This document shows, piece after piece, positions 45,955-55,261 of a stretch of DNA of 64,000 bases. A program made the translations under genes and the position numbers. The stretch is from positions 1,178,001-1,242,000 of the forward strand of contig CP051152.1 in NCBI GenBank assembly GCA_003970805.2, given 5' to 3'. Below the pieces are notes generated by a model, which ran no database searches, was not told the origin of the DNA, and worked only from the letters and a program-made list of their open reading frames with translations. Source of the DNA: Undibacterium piscinae. GTDB lineage: Bacteria > Pseudomonadota > Gammaproteobacteria > Burkholderiales > Burkholderiaceae_D. How positions within the stretch are numbered: the stretch's first letter is position 1; each line of letters opens with the position of its first letter.

Positions 45955-47166
45955 GCCGCCGCTCTACCAGTTGCCAGCAATGGCACAGCAACGTAAGCGT
46001 CCAACAGATCCGTCTAGCATTTATTCCTAAAGCGCATTAACAAGGCAGCGGTAGCAGTTCATCAATCCGGCTGTTTGGATGCGTCGGTAATTTTTCGAGT
46101 GTGCCTTTAAGCCATGCCAAAGGTTCTATGCCATTGGCTTTCGCGGTGGCGAGCAGGCTTTGAATGGCGGCAGCTTGTCGGCCTGCTCGTTCAGAACCGG
46201 CGAAGAGCCAGTTCTTTTTGCCAATGGCAATAGGGCGAATGGCGTTTTCAATCGGATTATTGTCGATTGGCAGATGACCGCTATTGGCGTAGCGTTCAAT
46301 CGCGCTCCAGCGTTTGAGGCTGTAGTCGATGGCTTTGGCGAGACTGCTGCCATCGGCGCTCTGTTGGCGTGTGTGAATCAGCCAGGCATGCATCGCTTTG
46401 AGTTCTGGCAGCGCCTGTGTAGCACGTCGTTGTTGTCGTTGTTCGATACTGTCGCCTTTACCCTCGGCCTCAATGTGATACAGCTTTGCAATGCGTGTAA
46501 GTGCCTCATTGGCAATCGGATGCCCATTGGCGGCGTGCAGGTCGAAGAATTTGCGACGGGCGTGCGCCAGGCAGGCCAGTTCGGTGATGCCCAGCGCGAA
46601 CAGGGCTTTGTAGCCGGCATAATCATCCACCATAAGATGGCCTTGCCAATGCCGCAGAAACGCGCGCGCATGACTGCCACTGCGTCCGGTTTGGAAATCG
46701 AACACGATGATGGCAGGCTGGTCTTCTAAGGCATTGCTGCGATATGCCCATAGATAGGCACGCTTGGTCTTACCATTGCCGGGGTCGAGCAGCGGCACCG
46801 GGGTTTCATCGGCATGCAGCACTCGTCCTTGCTTGAGTATTTCTGCCAACCGGTCACTGAGCGGTTGCAGGGCGACGCCAATCCGTCCTACCCACTCGGC
46901 CAGTGTGGAGCGGGCAATGCCAACACCGTGTCGACTGCTGATTTGCTCAATCCGATACAGTGGTAAGTGATCGAGATATTTTTGAATTACCACCCATGCC
47001 AATAATCCTGGTGCCGCCAGACTACGATCGATCACTGCCGGGGGAATGGCTGCTGCGGTGACTGTCTCACAAGCGCGACAGGCGTATTGAGGGCGAATAT
47101 GCCGATGCACAAAGAAGCGTGCTGGTTCGACGTCGAGTTGTTCACTGATGTCTTCACCGCATTGAG
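45955..47166 (-). mobile_element. IS66-family element remnant
   Basis: Only the 3' two-thirds of tnpC and about 80 bp of downstream sequence, including TTGGACGCTTACG typical of IS66 ends, remain. tnpA, tnpB and the tnpC 5' part are missing, and the left boundary coincides with the relA stop codon. The right boundary is approximate. Confidence 0.7.
46037..47110 (-). CDS. IS66 family transposase TnpC, N-terminally truncated
   Basis: 357-aa fragment of a DDE transposase (full length about 510-530 aa). The catalytic parts are present: HADETPVPLLDPG (first Asp), MVDDYAGYKALF (second Asp), and the C-terminal LPIDNNPIENAIRPIAIGKKNWLF with the Glu, then LPTHPNSRIDELLP. The Zn-finger region just upstream is still encoded in the same frame to about 47160 (CGEDISEQLDVEPARFF), where the sequence abruptly becomes relA. 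Lacking its N-terminus and TnpA/TnpB, it is probably inactive. Confidence 0.92.
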   Translation of the reverse strand: MHRHIRPQYACRACETVTAAAIPPAVIDRSLAAPGLLAWVVIQKYLDHLPLYRIEQISSRHGVGIARSTLAEWVGRIGVALQPLSDRLAEILKQGRVLHADETPVPLLDPGNGKTKRAYLWAYRSNALEDQPAIIVFDFQTGRSGSHARAFLRHWQGHLMVDDYAGYKALFALGITELACLAHARRKFFDLHAANGHPIANEALTRIAKLYHIEAEGKGDSIEQRQQRRATQALPELKAMHAWLIHTRQQSADGSSLAKAIDYSLKRWSAIERYANSGHLPIDNNPIENAIRPIAIGKKNWLFAGSERAGRQAAAIQSLLATAKANGIEPLAWLKGTLEKLPTHPNSRIDELLPLPC

Positions 47167-49404
47167 CTATTGACGCCTCACCTCTTGCACGCCAGTCACC
47201 TCACGAATCACCGTCAAGGCTTTTTGCAGCTGCGCAGTACCGCCTATCTCGGCGGTAAATGACATACGCGCCTGGGATTTGGCGCTTTGGGTATTAACCC
47301 CGATGACATTGATTTTTTCCCGCGAAAACACCTCTGAAATATCTCGCAACAGACCCTGCCGGTCTTGCGCCAGCACAAAAATATCCACCGGATACACCGT
47401 TTCCTTGCCATGATCACCCCAGGTCGTTTGAATCACGCGCTCCGGTGCCTTGTGGCGCATTTCGGCAAAATTTTTGCAGCTCAGCCTATGGATAGATACT
47501 CCTTTGCCGCGCGTGACGAACCCGACGATTTCGTCCGGAGGCGCGGGTTTGCAGCAGCGTGCCAGTTGCGTCATCAATCCCTCCGTGCCCACCACCAGTA
47601 CGCCCGACTTGGCGCCCTGCATCACACTGGAAGCGCGGCTTTTATTGGTGATGCTAAGTTCATCCGTCGCTACCGGCTCAGGATGGTCGCGCAACACATT
47701 TTCAATCTGACGCAAGCTGAACTCATCTTTGCCGACCGCCAGAAATAAATCGTCTACATTGGCAAAGGCGAGCTTACGCGCCAACTCATCAAGATTCACC
47801 GCAGTCTTGCCTTCGCGCTGCAAGGTCTTCTCCACCAAGGCACGTCCGTTACCGAGGGTTTCCTGCTGATCGATCAGATTGAACCATGCGCGTATCTTGC
47901 TGCGGGTACGGGTACTTGCCGAATACTCGGCAGCCAGCCAGTCTCGCGAAGGGCCGGTTTGATTCGATCCGACCTTAATTGTGATGATCTCTATCGTCTG
48001 GCCATTCTTCAAGGGCGTATTGAGCGGCACCATGACGTTGTCGACACGCGCCCCGCGACAGCGGTGTCCCACATCGGTATGCAGATGATAGGCAAAATCG
48101 ACCGGCGTGGCGCCTCGCGGAAGCTCTATCACCCGCGCCTGAGGAGTCAACACATAGATACGGTCATCCAGCGATGCGGACTTGATCTTCTCCACCCATT
48201 CTCGCTGCAACTCTTCCTGTCCGACCACGACATCAGCAACCTCAGTTTTCCATGCCAGCAACTCCCTGAGCCAGGCAATCTTGGTATCGTATTCTTGCGC
48301 CGAGAAATTCGATCCGCCCGCCTCTTTATAGCGCCAGTGCGCTGCCACACCATACTCGGCAAACTGATGCATTTCACGGGTACGAATCTGCACTTCCAGC
48401 GGACGCCCGTCCTCCACCACCACGACCGTATGCAAAGACTTATAGCCATTCGATTTAGGACGGGAGATATAGTCATCAAATTCTTTAGGAATCGGCGCCC
48501 AAGCGTTATGCACGATACCGAGCACGGCATAACAATCCTTGATGTCATCGACGATGACACGAAATGCGCGAACGTCGTACAACTCATCAAAATTGACGTC
48601 CTTGCCCTTCATTTTTTTCCAGATGCTATAGATGTGCTTGGGCCGCCCCGACACTTCTGCTTTGATACCGGCGACCTTCAGTTCCTTTTCCAGGCGCGTG
48701 ATAGCTGAAATAACGAAACTCTCGCGCTCAAGGCGCTTTTCCTCCAGCATTTTGGCAATGCGCTTATATTGGACCGGCTCAAGAAAGCGAAAAGATAAAT
48801 CTTCCAGCTCCCATTTCAATTGCCAGACCCCAAGACGATTGGCCAGCGGCGCATACAAATCCATGGTCTCACTGGCAAATTGCTGGGTCAATCCATCATC
48901 GCGCTTACAATCGGCAAAATAGCGTAGTGTGGTAATTCTCGATGCCAACCTGACCAATACCACACGCATATCGGTAGCCATCGCCAACACCATTTTCCGC
49001 AGGGTTTCCATCTGCGTTGCCATTTTTTCCGCAGCATCCTTACCGCGTCCGACATCACGCTGAGTCAATGCCGCATCACGCAAACGCATCAGGCGGCGGA
49101 TACTCGATACCAAATTAGCGACTTCCTGTCCGAAGCGCGATTCAATCTGCTCAGCCGCCAAGGGATTGAGCTCGGGCAACTCAAACAACAGACCAGCAAT
49201 ACGGGTATCGACATCGGTCTTTAGCATTGCCAACGTGGATACCACGCCCTGCACAAACTGCAATGCATTTTGCTCTGTGACGACGTTACGGTTTTCGTAA
49301 AAAGGCGTGACATATTCCAATGCCGCCATGACCCGGGCAGACTCATGCTCCGACAAACCTTCCAGTAACGGAGAGTCCGACGATGTCGCTAAAATAGATA
49401 CCAT
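47167..49404 (-). CDS. relA: GTP pyrophosphokinase RelA
   Basis: Ribosome-associated (p)ppGpp synthetase of the stringent response, 745 aa. The N-terminal hydrolase domain is degenerate: the HD of SpoT is replaced by FELPEL in RIAGLLFELPEL, so it is the monofunctional type. The synthetase domain shows GRPKHIYSIWKKM near residue 250 and SNGYKSLHT. TGS (VIELPRGATPVDFAYHLHTD), a zinc-finger/helical region with CCKPAPPDEIVGF and a C-terminal ACT domain follow. The stop codon is the point where the IS66 remnant begins, but the ACT domain looks complete (EVTGVQEVRRQ). Confidence 0.97.
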   Translation of the reverse strand: MVSILATSSDSPLLEGLSEHESARVMAALEYVTPFYENRNVVTEQNALQFVQGVVSTLAMLKTDVDTRIAGLLFELPELNPLAAEQIESRFGQEVANLVSSIRRLMRLRDAALTQRDVGRGKDAAEKMATQMETLRKMVLAMATDMRVVLVRLASRITTLRYFADCKRDDGLTQQFASETMDLYAPLANRLGVWQLKWELEDLSFRFLEPVQYKRIAKMLEEKRLERESFVISAITRLEKELKVAGIKAEVSGRPKHIYSIWKKMKGKDVNFDELYDVRAFRVIVDDIKDCYAVLGIVHNAWAPIPKEFDDYISRPKSNGYKSLHTVVVVEDGRPLEVQIRTREMHQFAEYGVAAHWRYKEAGGSNFSAQEYDTKIAWLRELLAWKTEVADVVVGQEELQREWVEKIKSASLDDRIYVLTPQARVIELPRGATPVDFAYHLHTDVGHRCRGARVDNVMVPLNTPLKNGQTIEIITIKVGSNQTGPSRDWLAAEYSASTRTRSKIRAWFNLIDQQETLGNGRALVEKTLQREGKTAVNLDELARKLAFANVDDLFLAVGKDEFSLRQIENVLRDHPEPVATDELSITNKSRASSVMQGAKSGVLVVGTEGLMTQLARCCKPAPPDEIVGFVTRGKGVSIHRLSCKNFAEMRHKAPERVIQTTWGDHGKETVYPVDIFVLAQDRQGLLRDISEVFSREKINVIGVNTQSAKSQARMSFTAEIGGTAQLQKALTVIREVTGVQEVRRQ

Positions 49405-49414
49405 AAATTTACTT

Positions 49415-49771
49415 TTAAGCTAAGTTTTGCGCTGCCGTAACCACGATTTCTATCAACCAGTCAGGATTCGCCAAGGCCGCCTGCACGGTGGCACGCGGCG
49501 GCGAATTACCTTGCGCAACCCAGTCATCCCATGCCTGATTCATGCCGGAAATATGATTGATATCAGAAAGAAAAATCTGACACATCAAAATACGCGACTT
49601 ATCGCTACCAGCCTCGGCCAGCAAGCGATCAACATGCCCTAACACCTCTTTGGTCTGGCCAATGATATCGGCATCGGTGTTCTCCGGAATTTGTCCGGCC
49701 AGATAAATCGTCTGGTTGAAAATGGCGATTTCTGACAACCGCCGCCCTACATGAAAACGTTGAATGCTCAT
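49415..49771 (-). CDS. RidA family protein (reactive enamine/imine deaminase-like)
   Basis: 118-aa YjgF/YER057c/UK114-fold protein that may hydrolyse reactive enamines or imines. The core has VGRRLSEIAIFNQTIYLAGQIP, here visible as IYLAGQIPENT, and RATVQAALANPDWLIEIVVTA, where the Arg of RATV is the family's substrate-binding residue. The Met at 49771 follows AGGAAG; the open frame to 49996 overlaps the hydrolase gene. It lies 10 bp upstream of relA on the same strand. Confidence 0.93.
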   Translation of the reverse strand: MSIQRFHVGRRLSEIAIFNQTIYLAGQIPENTDADIIGQTKEVLGHVDRLLAEAGSDKSRILMCQIFLSDINHISGMNQAWDDWVAQGNSPPRATVQAALANPDWLIEIVVTAAQNLA

Positions 49772-49794
49772 TTGCTTCCTGATAAAAAATAAAT

Positions 49795-50658
49795 TTAACC
49801 CAGTAAAAATTCCCGGGCAATGGCAATTTGATCCGGCTGCACAAAAGTGGGGGCATGCCCTACTCCGGCCAGTTCTATCACTTTGGCACACGGGCCACGC
49901 AACATCATTTGCTGCGCCGCCTCTGCGGTCAATAAATCCGAGTCGCTGCCACGCACCAATAATGTCGGACACCGGATCGCATCGTAGGCGCTCCACAACA
50001 TCTTTTGGGCTGCTGCCGCCATCTCGGGCGTGGTAGCCATTACCGGTATCGCCAGTCCCAAATCATAATGGCGTATCCACTTACCGTCGGCATTTTGTCT
50101 CAGGACATCGCTGGCCAATTTGTGCCACTGCGCATCGGTATGCGGCCCGAAAGTCAGGGAGATTGCGCGGATATACGCAAGCGCCTCATCAAACGTATCG
50201 AAGCGCACATCCTGGCTAATGTACTCGCCTATACGCACGATCGCATCAAGGTTCAGTGCGGGACCAACATCGTTCAATATCAATTTTCTGACGGGATTAT
50301 CCGGCAAGGAAGCCAGGGCCATGCCAATTAAGCCGCCCATGGAAGTGCCGAACCAATCCACCGTATCGGCATTAATGCGCGCCAGCAAACTGACCATGTC
50401 ACCGACATATTGAGGAATCTGATATAGCTGAGGATTGCGCAACCAGTCTGATTGTCCGCGCCCGACCACATCGGGGCAAATCACGCGGTAAGTATCGGCA
50501 AGCGACCGCGCCAGAATATCGAAATCATCAGAGACCCGGGTAATCCCATGCACGCACAGCAGCACCTTGCCATTTGAGGGATCGCCCCACTCCTTATACG
50601 ACATCCTATGCAAGCCCGCAGGCGAAATGCATTGAACTGATTTGCGTGTGGCTTGCAT
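49795..50658 (-). CDS. Alpha/beta hydrolase
   Basis: 287-aa hydrolase with oxyanion-hole HGIT, nucleophile elbow GTSMGG (Ser near residue 105) and catalytic His in GVGHAPTF near the C-terminus. The acid is probably Asp in VRGSDSDLL. Substrate unknown. It heads the hydrolase-ridA-relA run and is divergent from bdhA, which suggests a possible ester or PHB-oligomer substrate; this is inference only. The ATG at 50658 has GAAAGG upstream; the frame extends to a TTG at 50673. Confidence 0.9.
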   Translation of the reverse strand: MQATRKSVQCISPAGLHRMSYKEWGDPSNGKVLLCVHGITRVSDDFDILARSLADTYRVICPDVVGRGQSDWLRNPQLYQIPQYVGDMVSLLARINADTVDWFGTSMGGLIGMALASLPDNPVRKLILNDVGPALNLDAIVRIGEYISQDVRFDTFDEALAYIRAISLTFGPHTDAQWHKLASDVLRQNADGKWIRHYDLGLAIPVMATTPEMAAAAQKMLWSAYDAIRCPTLLVRGSDSDLLTAEAAQQMMLRGPCAKVIELAGVGHAPTFVQPDQIAIAREFLLG

Positions 50659-50808
50659 AGTAAAACCTTTCAAACATGCTTAGGACAAACCCCAGTAGTT
50701 TTACTGTGGTTAATACCTTGCCATTTTACTGGTCGTTGGGCTTAAAATCACTGAAGACTTTGTCATAATTTAAATTTTCACTCAAATACCAATTCTACTG
50801 GAGTCACA

Positions 50809-51603
50809 ATGCACACTTTTTCACTCAAAGGCAAAACCGCACTGGTCACGGGATCGACTTCCGGCATAGGACTGGGCATCGCCAAGTCGCTGGCGGCGGC
50901 GGGTGCCAATATCGTTTTTAACGGCTTTGGCGACCTGACTGAAATTCATGCGCTATGCACATCGGTGGAACAGGAATTTGGTATCAAGACCGCCTACCAC
51001 GGTGCGGACATGAGCAAACCCGAGCAAATTGCGGCAATGATGGAAGAGGCGATCAGGCAATTCGACGGCATCGATATTCTGGTGAATAACGCAGGCATAC
51101 AACATGTCGCCGATATTGAAAATTTTCCGACCGAAAAATGGGATGCCATCATCGCCATCAATTTAAGTTCGGCCTTCCACACCACCCGCCTTGCATTGCC
51201 AGGCATGAAGGCCAAAAACTGGGGTCGCATTATTAACCTGGCCTCGGTTCACGGGCTGGTGGCATCAGCACAAAAATCTGCCTACGTGGCGGCCAAACAT
51301 GGACTGATAGGCTTCACCAAAACCACCGCCTTAGAGACCGCGCAGACCGGCGTCACCTGTAATGCGATTTGCCCGGGATGGGTATTGACACCGCTGGTGC
51401 AAAAACAAGTTGACGCCCGCGCAGAAAGAGATGGCGTCAGCAATGATGTCGCGAAAAAACTATTGCTTGCGGAAAAACAACCATCCGGTGAATTTGTCAC
51501 GCCCGAACAACTGGGGGCACTCGCGGTATTTTTCTGCAGCGATGCCGGTCAGCAAGTGCGCGGAGTAGCATGGAATATGGATGGCGGCTGGGTAGCTCAG
51601 TAA
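50809..51603 (+). CDS. bdhA: 3-hydroxybutyrate dehydrogenase
   Basis: NAD-dependent oxidation of 3-hydroxybutyrate to acetoacetate, the step after PHB depolymerisation. The 264-aa SDR has the cofactor motif TGSTSGIGLGIA, NNAG near residue 90, and catalytic Ser-Tyr-Lys (LASVHG, SAYVAAKHG). The specificity segment ICPGWVLTPLVQKQVDARAE, represented by ICPGWVLTPLV and KQVDARAE, is typical of BdhA. The nearby scoAB genes supply the next step, acetoacetate activation. Confidence 0.95.
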   Translation: MHTFSLKGKTALVTGSTSGIGLGIAKSLAAAGANIVFNGFGDLTEIHALCTSVEQEFGIKTAYHGADMSKPEQIAAMMEEAIRQFDGIDILVNNAGIQHVADIENFPTEKWDAIIAINLSSAFHTTRLALPGMKAKNWGRIINLASVHGLVASAQKSAYVAAKHGLIGFTKTTALETAQTGVTCNAICPGWVLTPLVQKQVDARAERDGVSNDVAKKLLLAEKQPSGEFVTPEQLGALAVFFCSDAGQQVRGVAWNMDGGWVAQ

Positions 51604-51613
51604 CCGAGAAATT

Positions 51614-51642
51614 CGGGGCGAAAGTTCTTTGCATTTCGCCCC
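51614..51642. terminator. Hairpin after bdhA
   Basis: GGGGCGAAA and TTTCGCCCC form a 9-bp perfect stem with a 10-nt loop, 11 bp after the bdhA stop. A good T-tract is lacking, so its strength is uncertain. Confidence 0.6.
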
Positions 51643-51667
51643 TAGGGCTCTATATTGACATTTATTC

Positions 51668-51702
51668 ATCTACCCGTCCACCCATCTACCCATCTACCCA
51701 TT
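51668..51702. repeat. Short tandem repeat CATCTACC
   Basis: Four to five near-copies of an 8-bp unit (CATCTACC / GTCCACC) lie 18 bp before the ribosome site of the DUF3617 gene. Copy number could vary by slippage and alter spacing in its leader. Confidence 0.55.
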
Positions 51703-51720
51703 TATCATTAAGGAGTAGCC

Positions 51721-52269
51721 ATGCCTGCTTTTAGCCCGAAACGACTAGTCTCACTGATCTCATTAACGGCAATCATCTTCACTTTCGGCAATGTCCATGC
51801 TGCAGGGAAAATGAAACCAGGCCTATGGGAAATGCGCATGCAATCAGATGAGATGAAAAACATGCCGCAACTCTCCCCTGAGCAACTTGAGCAAATGAAA
51901 AAAATGGGGGTAAAGATGCCCATGATGCAGGATGGCGCAATGGCAGTGCAGATCTGCGTCACCAAGGAAATGGCGGAGCAAGAACAACCGCCATTAACGC
52001 AAAAACAGCCTTCTGGCTGCAAGCCCCAGAACCTCAAGCAAAGCGGCAATAACTACTCGATGGAATTGCTCTGCGATAGCGCCGAACTGAAGGGATTGGG
52101 TGTCGTCAAGGGCAGCTACAACGGCAGCGACAGTCTACGTTCAAGCTATGATTTCAAAGGCGTCGCACATGGTCAGCCTATGTCGCAACACATGGAGAGC
52201 ACAGGCAAGTGGCTGAAGTCCGATTGCGGAGACGTTAAACCCATCAGCACGAGCGAGAGCAAGAAGTGA
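51721..52269 (+). CDS. DUF3617 domain secreted protein
   Basis: 182-aa protein with a signal peptide (SLISLTAIIFTFGNVHAAG) and the DUF3617 pattern KPGLWEMRMQSDEM. Four Cys (ICVT, GCKP, LLCDS, DCGD) suit two disulfides, and there is a Met-rich stretch around residues 55-80. Function unknown; common in Betaproteobacteria, several copies per genome. AGGAG precedes the ATG at 5-nt spacing. Confidence 0.88.
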   Translation: MPAFSPKRLVSLISLTAIIFTFGNVHAAGKMKPGLWEMRMQSDEMKNMPQLSPEQLEQMKKMGVKMPMMQDGAMAVQICVTKEMAEQEQPPLTQKQPSGCKPQNLKQSGNNYSMELLCDSAELKGLGVVKGSYNGSDSLRSSYDFKGVAHGQPMSQHMESTGKWLKSDCGDVKPISTSESKK

Positions 52270-52608
52270 TGTATCAAGATGGGCGATTCCATTCAAGGAT
52301 TCGCCCATCGCCAGCCTCAATGATGATTCAGTGACGAGTTTAGCGGGGGTATAAGAAAATCCTGGCCAATAGCTCTTGTATTCATTGCGTCACAGGCTAT
52401 TAATCCTTCATACCCCTACCTAGTATAGTAGGTCGCTACATGGCACCTTCCGCGAAACTGCCGCAGCGTTATTGGGTTCGCCTAGCGGTGGGGCAATTTG
52501 CGTAAGTTGATGTAAAAAGGTGCTTGCAAAAACACGGCAAGCACCTTTGTTCATTACCGGCTCAAAACGCGCAAACTCTTCAAGCTTGCACACCGGCTTG
52601 CCGGAACC
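52270..52608. other. Intergenic region between convergent DUF3617 and scoB genes
   Basis: 339 bp. A perfect 9-bp hairpin GATGGGCGA/TCGCCCATC (52278-52309) sits just after the DUF3617 stop without a T-tract, and a terminator serves scoB from the other side. Nothing else is recognised. Confidence 0.6.
52512..52548 (-). terminator. Rho-independent terminator after scoB
   Basis: AAAGGTGCTTGC and GCAAGCACCTTT form a 12-bp perfect stem with a 9-nt loop; on the minus strand it is followed by a T-run (CCTTTTTAC). It lies 60 bp past the scoB stop. Confidence 0.85.
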
Positions 52609-53250
52609 TCAGGCGAATGCGCTGACGTCCAGTTCCGCTTCGGTCTTGGCAATCACTTCTTCTTTGCTCACGCCAGTTGCCAACTCTATTAATTTCAATC
52701 CCTGTGACGTGACATCAATCACCGCCAGATCCGTAATGATACGATTGACCACGGCAACGCCAGTCAACGGCAAATTACAGGCTTTCAGTATCTTGTGCGC
52801 ATCGCCTTTTGCGACATGCTCCATCAATACCACCACACGGCCGACACCGGCCACCAGATCCATGGCGCCACCCATCCCCTTGACCATTTTCCCCGGTATC
52901 ATCCAGTTCGCCAGATCACCGCTCTGGCTGACCTGCATCGCACCAAGAATCGCCAGATTGATCTTGCCGCCGCGTATCATCGCAAAAGAGTCGGCAGAAC
53001 TAAATATCGATGACCCGGGCAAGGTAGTGACGGTTTGCTTGCCGGCATTGATCATATCGGCATCTACTTCAGCTTCAGTCGGAAAAGGCCCGATACCGAG
53101 TAAACCGTTTTCCGATTGCAGCCACACATCCATCCCGGCGGGAACATGGTTGGCCACCATAGTCGGCAAACCGATTCCGAGATTGACGTAATATCCGTCT
53201 TGTAATTCCAGTGCCGCACGCGCAGCCATTTCATCACGATTCCATGCCAT
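52609..53250 (-). CDS. scoB: 3-oxoacid CoA-transferase subunit B
   Basis: Small catalytic subunit of succinyl-CoA:3-oxoacid CoA-transferase, which activates acetoacetate. The 213-aa protein carries the active-site Glu in [11 protein letters not shown] near residue 46 and [15 protein letters not shown]. It follows scoA by about 42 bp. With BdhA it completes the path 3-hydroxybutyrate to acetoacetyl-CoA. Confidence 0.95.
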   Translation of the reverse strand: MAWNRDEMAARAALELQDGYYVNLGIGLPTMVANHVPAGMDVWLQSENGLLGIGPFPTEAEVDADMINAGKQTVTTLPGSSIFSSADSFAMIRGGKINLAILGAMQVSQSGDLANWMIPGKMVKGMGGAMDLVAGVGRVVVLMEHVAKGDAHKILKACNLPLTGVAVVNRIITDLAVIDVTSQGLKLIELATGVSKEEVIAKTEAELDVSAFA

Positions 53251-53292
53251 CTTGATTCTCCTGTGTATTCTTACTTATCTCTGAACGCTGGT

Positions 53293-53991
53293 TTACGAAG
53301 GGCGGACCGTACGTTGCTCTATGCGCTTCTCTGGCGTAGCGTTGACGACGATACGTTGCACATAAATGCCGGGAGTGTGTATCTCATCCGGATCCAGTTC
53401 ACCAATCTCCACCAACACCTCAACCTCGGCAACGGTAATTTTCCCTGCCATCGCCACGTTAGGATTGAAGTTACGGGCCGTCTTGCGATACACCAGATTG
53501 CCTGCCTTATCGGCCTTATAGGCTTTCACCAAAGAAACATCCGACACCAAAGAGCGTTCCATGACATATTGCTGACCGTCAAACTCACGTATTTCCTTGC
53601 CATCGGCAACAATAGTGCCGACGCCAGTTTTAGTGAAAAAGGCAGGTATCCCGGCACCACCGGCGCGCAATTTTTCCGCTAACGTACCCTGAGGCGTAAA
53701 TTCGAGTTGCAATTCACCGGCCAGATATTGGCGCTCAAACTCTTTGTTTTCACCGACGTAAGACGAGATCATTTTTTTTATTTGTCTCGTTGTCAGCAGT
53801 TGCCCGAGACCAAAACCATCGACTCCGGCATTATTCGAAATCGCGGTTAAATTCTGCACACCAGAATCGCGCAAGGCGGCGATCAGCGCCTCGGGAATTC
53901 CACATAAGCCAAAACCGCCAACCGCAATCGTCTGTCCGTCTTTTACGATATCAGCCAGCGCGCGATTCGCATCAGGATATACCTTGTCCAT
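53293..53991 (-). CDS. scoA: 3-oxoacid CoA-transferase subunit A
   Basis: 232-aa A subunit with the CoA-transferase glycine motif GGFGLCGIPEALI near residue 23 and NNAGVDGFGLGQLL. ATG at 53991 has AGGGA upstream; the open frame runs on to 54054. First gene of scoAB, divergent from the PAS-LuxR regulator gene by 224 bp, which makes that regulator a candidate controller. Confidence 0.95.
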   Translation of the reverse strand: MDKVYPDANRALADIVKDGQTIAVGGFGLCGIPEALIAALRDSGVQNLTAISNNAGVDGFGLGQLLTTRQIKKMISSYVGENKEFERQYLAGELQLEFTPQGTLAEKLRAGGAGIPAFFTKTGVGTIVADGKEIREFDGQQYVMERSLVSDVSLVKAYKADKAGNLVYRKTARNFNPNVAMAGKITVAEVEVLVEIGELDPDEIHTPGIYVQRIVVNATPEKRIEQRTVRPS

Positions 53992-54215
53992 AGTCGTCCC
54001 TTTTTTATGAAAAATATTTTTTAAGATACACGCCGTAAAATTGCGTAATTTCAAACTGTTTCACAGGATATGATGCCAGACTCTCGCACGCAATACCGTA
54101 AAACTACCTGATTAAGGCCTAGTTTGGCCGAAGTGCAAAATCAGCAAAAGCATGATATAAATTCACACATTACGCCATCTTATCCAGCCGCACAATCAAG
54201 AGAGCTCTATCCATT

Positions 54216-54776
54216 ATGAATGCAGTGCAGGCGATTAACTTTGAATCCATTTTTCAACATGCTCCGGTTGGCATGTGCGTCTCGAAAAACCGTAGCATTC
54301 TGGCCTGCAACGATAATCTTGCGCTGATGTTCGGTTATAAAAAAGACGACTTGATCGGACTCTCTTTTTTAGTTCTTTACCCCACCGTCGCCGAGTATGA
54401 GCGCACTGGTGCGCGCATCAGCCCTATCATTAACGCCAAAGGCTATTATTCGGATGAGCGGATTATGAAACGGGCTAACCAGGAATTATTCTGGTGCCAT
54501 GTTTCCGGTCGGGGCCTGGATAAGACCGACGCGCATGCGGAAGGCATCTGGACGTTTGAAGACCTGAGCTCCAAACGTACGGTCTCTGCGGAACTAACTC
54601 CAAGGGAGCGAGAAATCGCAGCTTTACTGGTTGAAGGAAAAACCAGCAAGCTAATTGCGCGTCAAGTCAACCTCAGCCCGAGAACCGTGGAAATGCACAG
54701 GGCCAAACTGATGCGTAAATTCGACGCTGCCACTTCAAGTGAACTGGTCCATAAATTATTAAGGATAGGCAGTTAA
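54216..54776 (+). CDS. PAS-LuxR type transcriptional regulator
   Basis: 186-aa single-protein regulator. A PAS domain occupies residues ~8-115 (FQHAPVGMCVSKN, FGYKKDDLIGLSF) and a LuxR/FixJ-type helix-turn-helix residues ~125-185 (LTPREREIAALLVEGKTSK, LSPRTVEMHRAKLMRKF). No receiver domain or signal peptide, so a small molecule or redox input through PAS is likely. Divergent from scoA; possible control of scoAB is inference. Confidence 0.88.
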   Translation: MNAVQAINFESIFQHAPVGMCVSKNRSILACNDNLALMFGYKKDDLIGLSFLVLYPTVAEYERTGARISPIINAKGYYSDERIMKRANQELFWCHVSGRGLDKTDAHAEGIWTFEDLSSKRTVSAELTPREREIAALLVEGKTSKLIARQVNLSPRTVEMHRAKLMRKFDAATSSELVHKLLRIGS

Positions 54777-54786
54777 GCCTATCCTT
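54761..54786. terminator. Hairpin across the stop codon of the PAS-LuxR gene
   Basis: AAGGATAGGC and GCCTATCCTT form a perfect 10-bp stem around the loop AGTTAA, which contains the stop codon. It lies between convergent genes and has only a short T-tract, so bidirectional termination is likely but not certain. Confidence 0.55.
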
Positions 54787-54802
54787 GCGGGCATATAAGC
54801 GC

Positions 54803-55261
54803 TCAGACCACCACCCTTTTGCGACGGCCTTCCGGCTTTAACTCGGCGAGCTTCTGGCGAATCACATCCGGCAAAGGCATAGATTTTTCGGTGCTGGCAT
54901 TGACCCATACCAGCTTCGCTCCACCTTCTGCGTACAGCGTATAACCATCTTCAACGCTGCGCATTTCCTGTATGGTTTCTACGCTACTACGGCCGGTGGC
55001 GCCGATGTAGGTGCAGACCTCTACCTGCCCCGGATATTTTAACGGCTTCTTAAAAGTGCAATAGGCATTGACGATGACCGGGCCGTTGCCCTGCTCATCG
55101 ACTAGGCAGCCCATCATGTTTAGCCACTCGATCCGCGCTTGCTCCATATAACGGAAATAGACGGTATTATTGACATGTCCCATAGCATCCATATCGCCCC
55201 AGCGTATCGGAATCGTCACCGTATACACCAGTCGCCTTTCCGCTATTTTTGCCTCTATCAT
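54803..55261 (-). CDS. Acyl-CoA thioesterase (4-hydroxybenzoyl-CoA thioesterase-like hotdog fold)
   Basis: 152-aa hotdog protein with RWGDMDAMGHVNNTVYFRYMEQAR, of which the core DMDAMGHVNNTVYFRYMEQ includes the active-site Asp of the YbgC/4HBT type. Substrate unknown. It starts within the last 4 bp of the SDR gene, so the two form an operon and may act in one acyl-CoA pathway. Confidence 0.92.
   Translation of the reverse strand: MIEAKIAERRLVYTVTIPIRWGDMDAMGHVNNTVYFRYMEQARIEWLNMMGCLVDEQGNGPVIVNAYCTFKKPLKYPGQVEVCTYIGATGRSSVETIQEMRSVEDGYTLYAEGGAKLVWVNASTEKSMPLPDVIRQKLAELKPEGRRKRVVV

Noticed and set aside
47167..49404. Bifunctional SpoT assignment for the stringent-response gene
   Set aside because: The HD residues of the hydrolase domain are replaced by FELPEL, so RelA is the better call.
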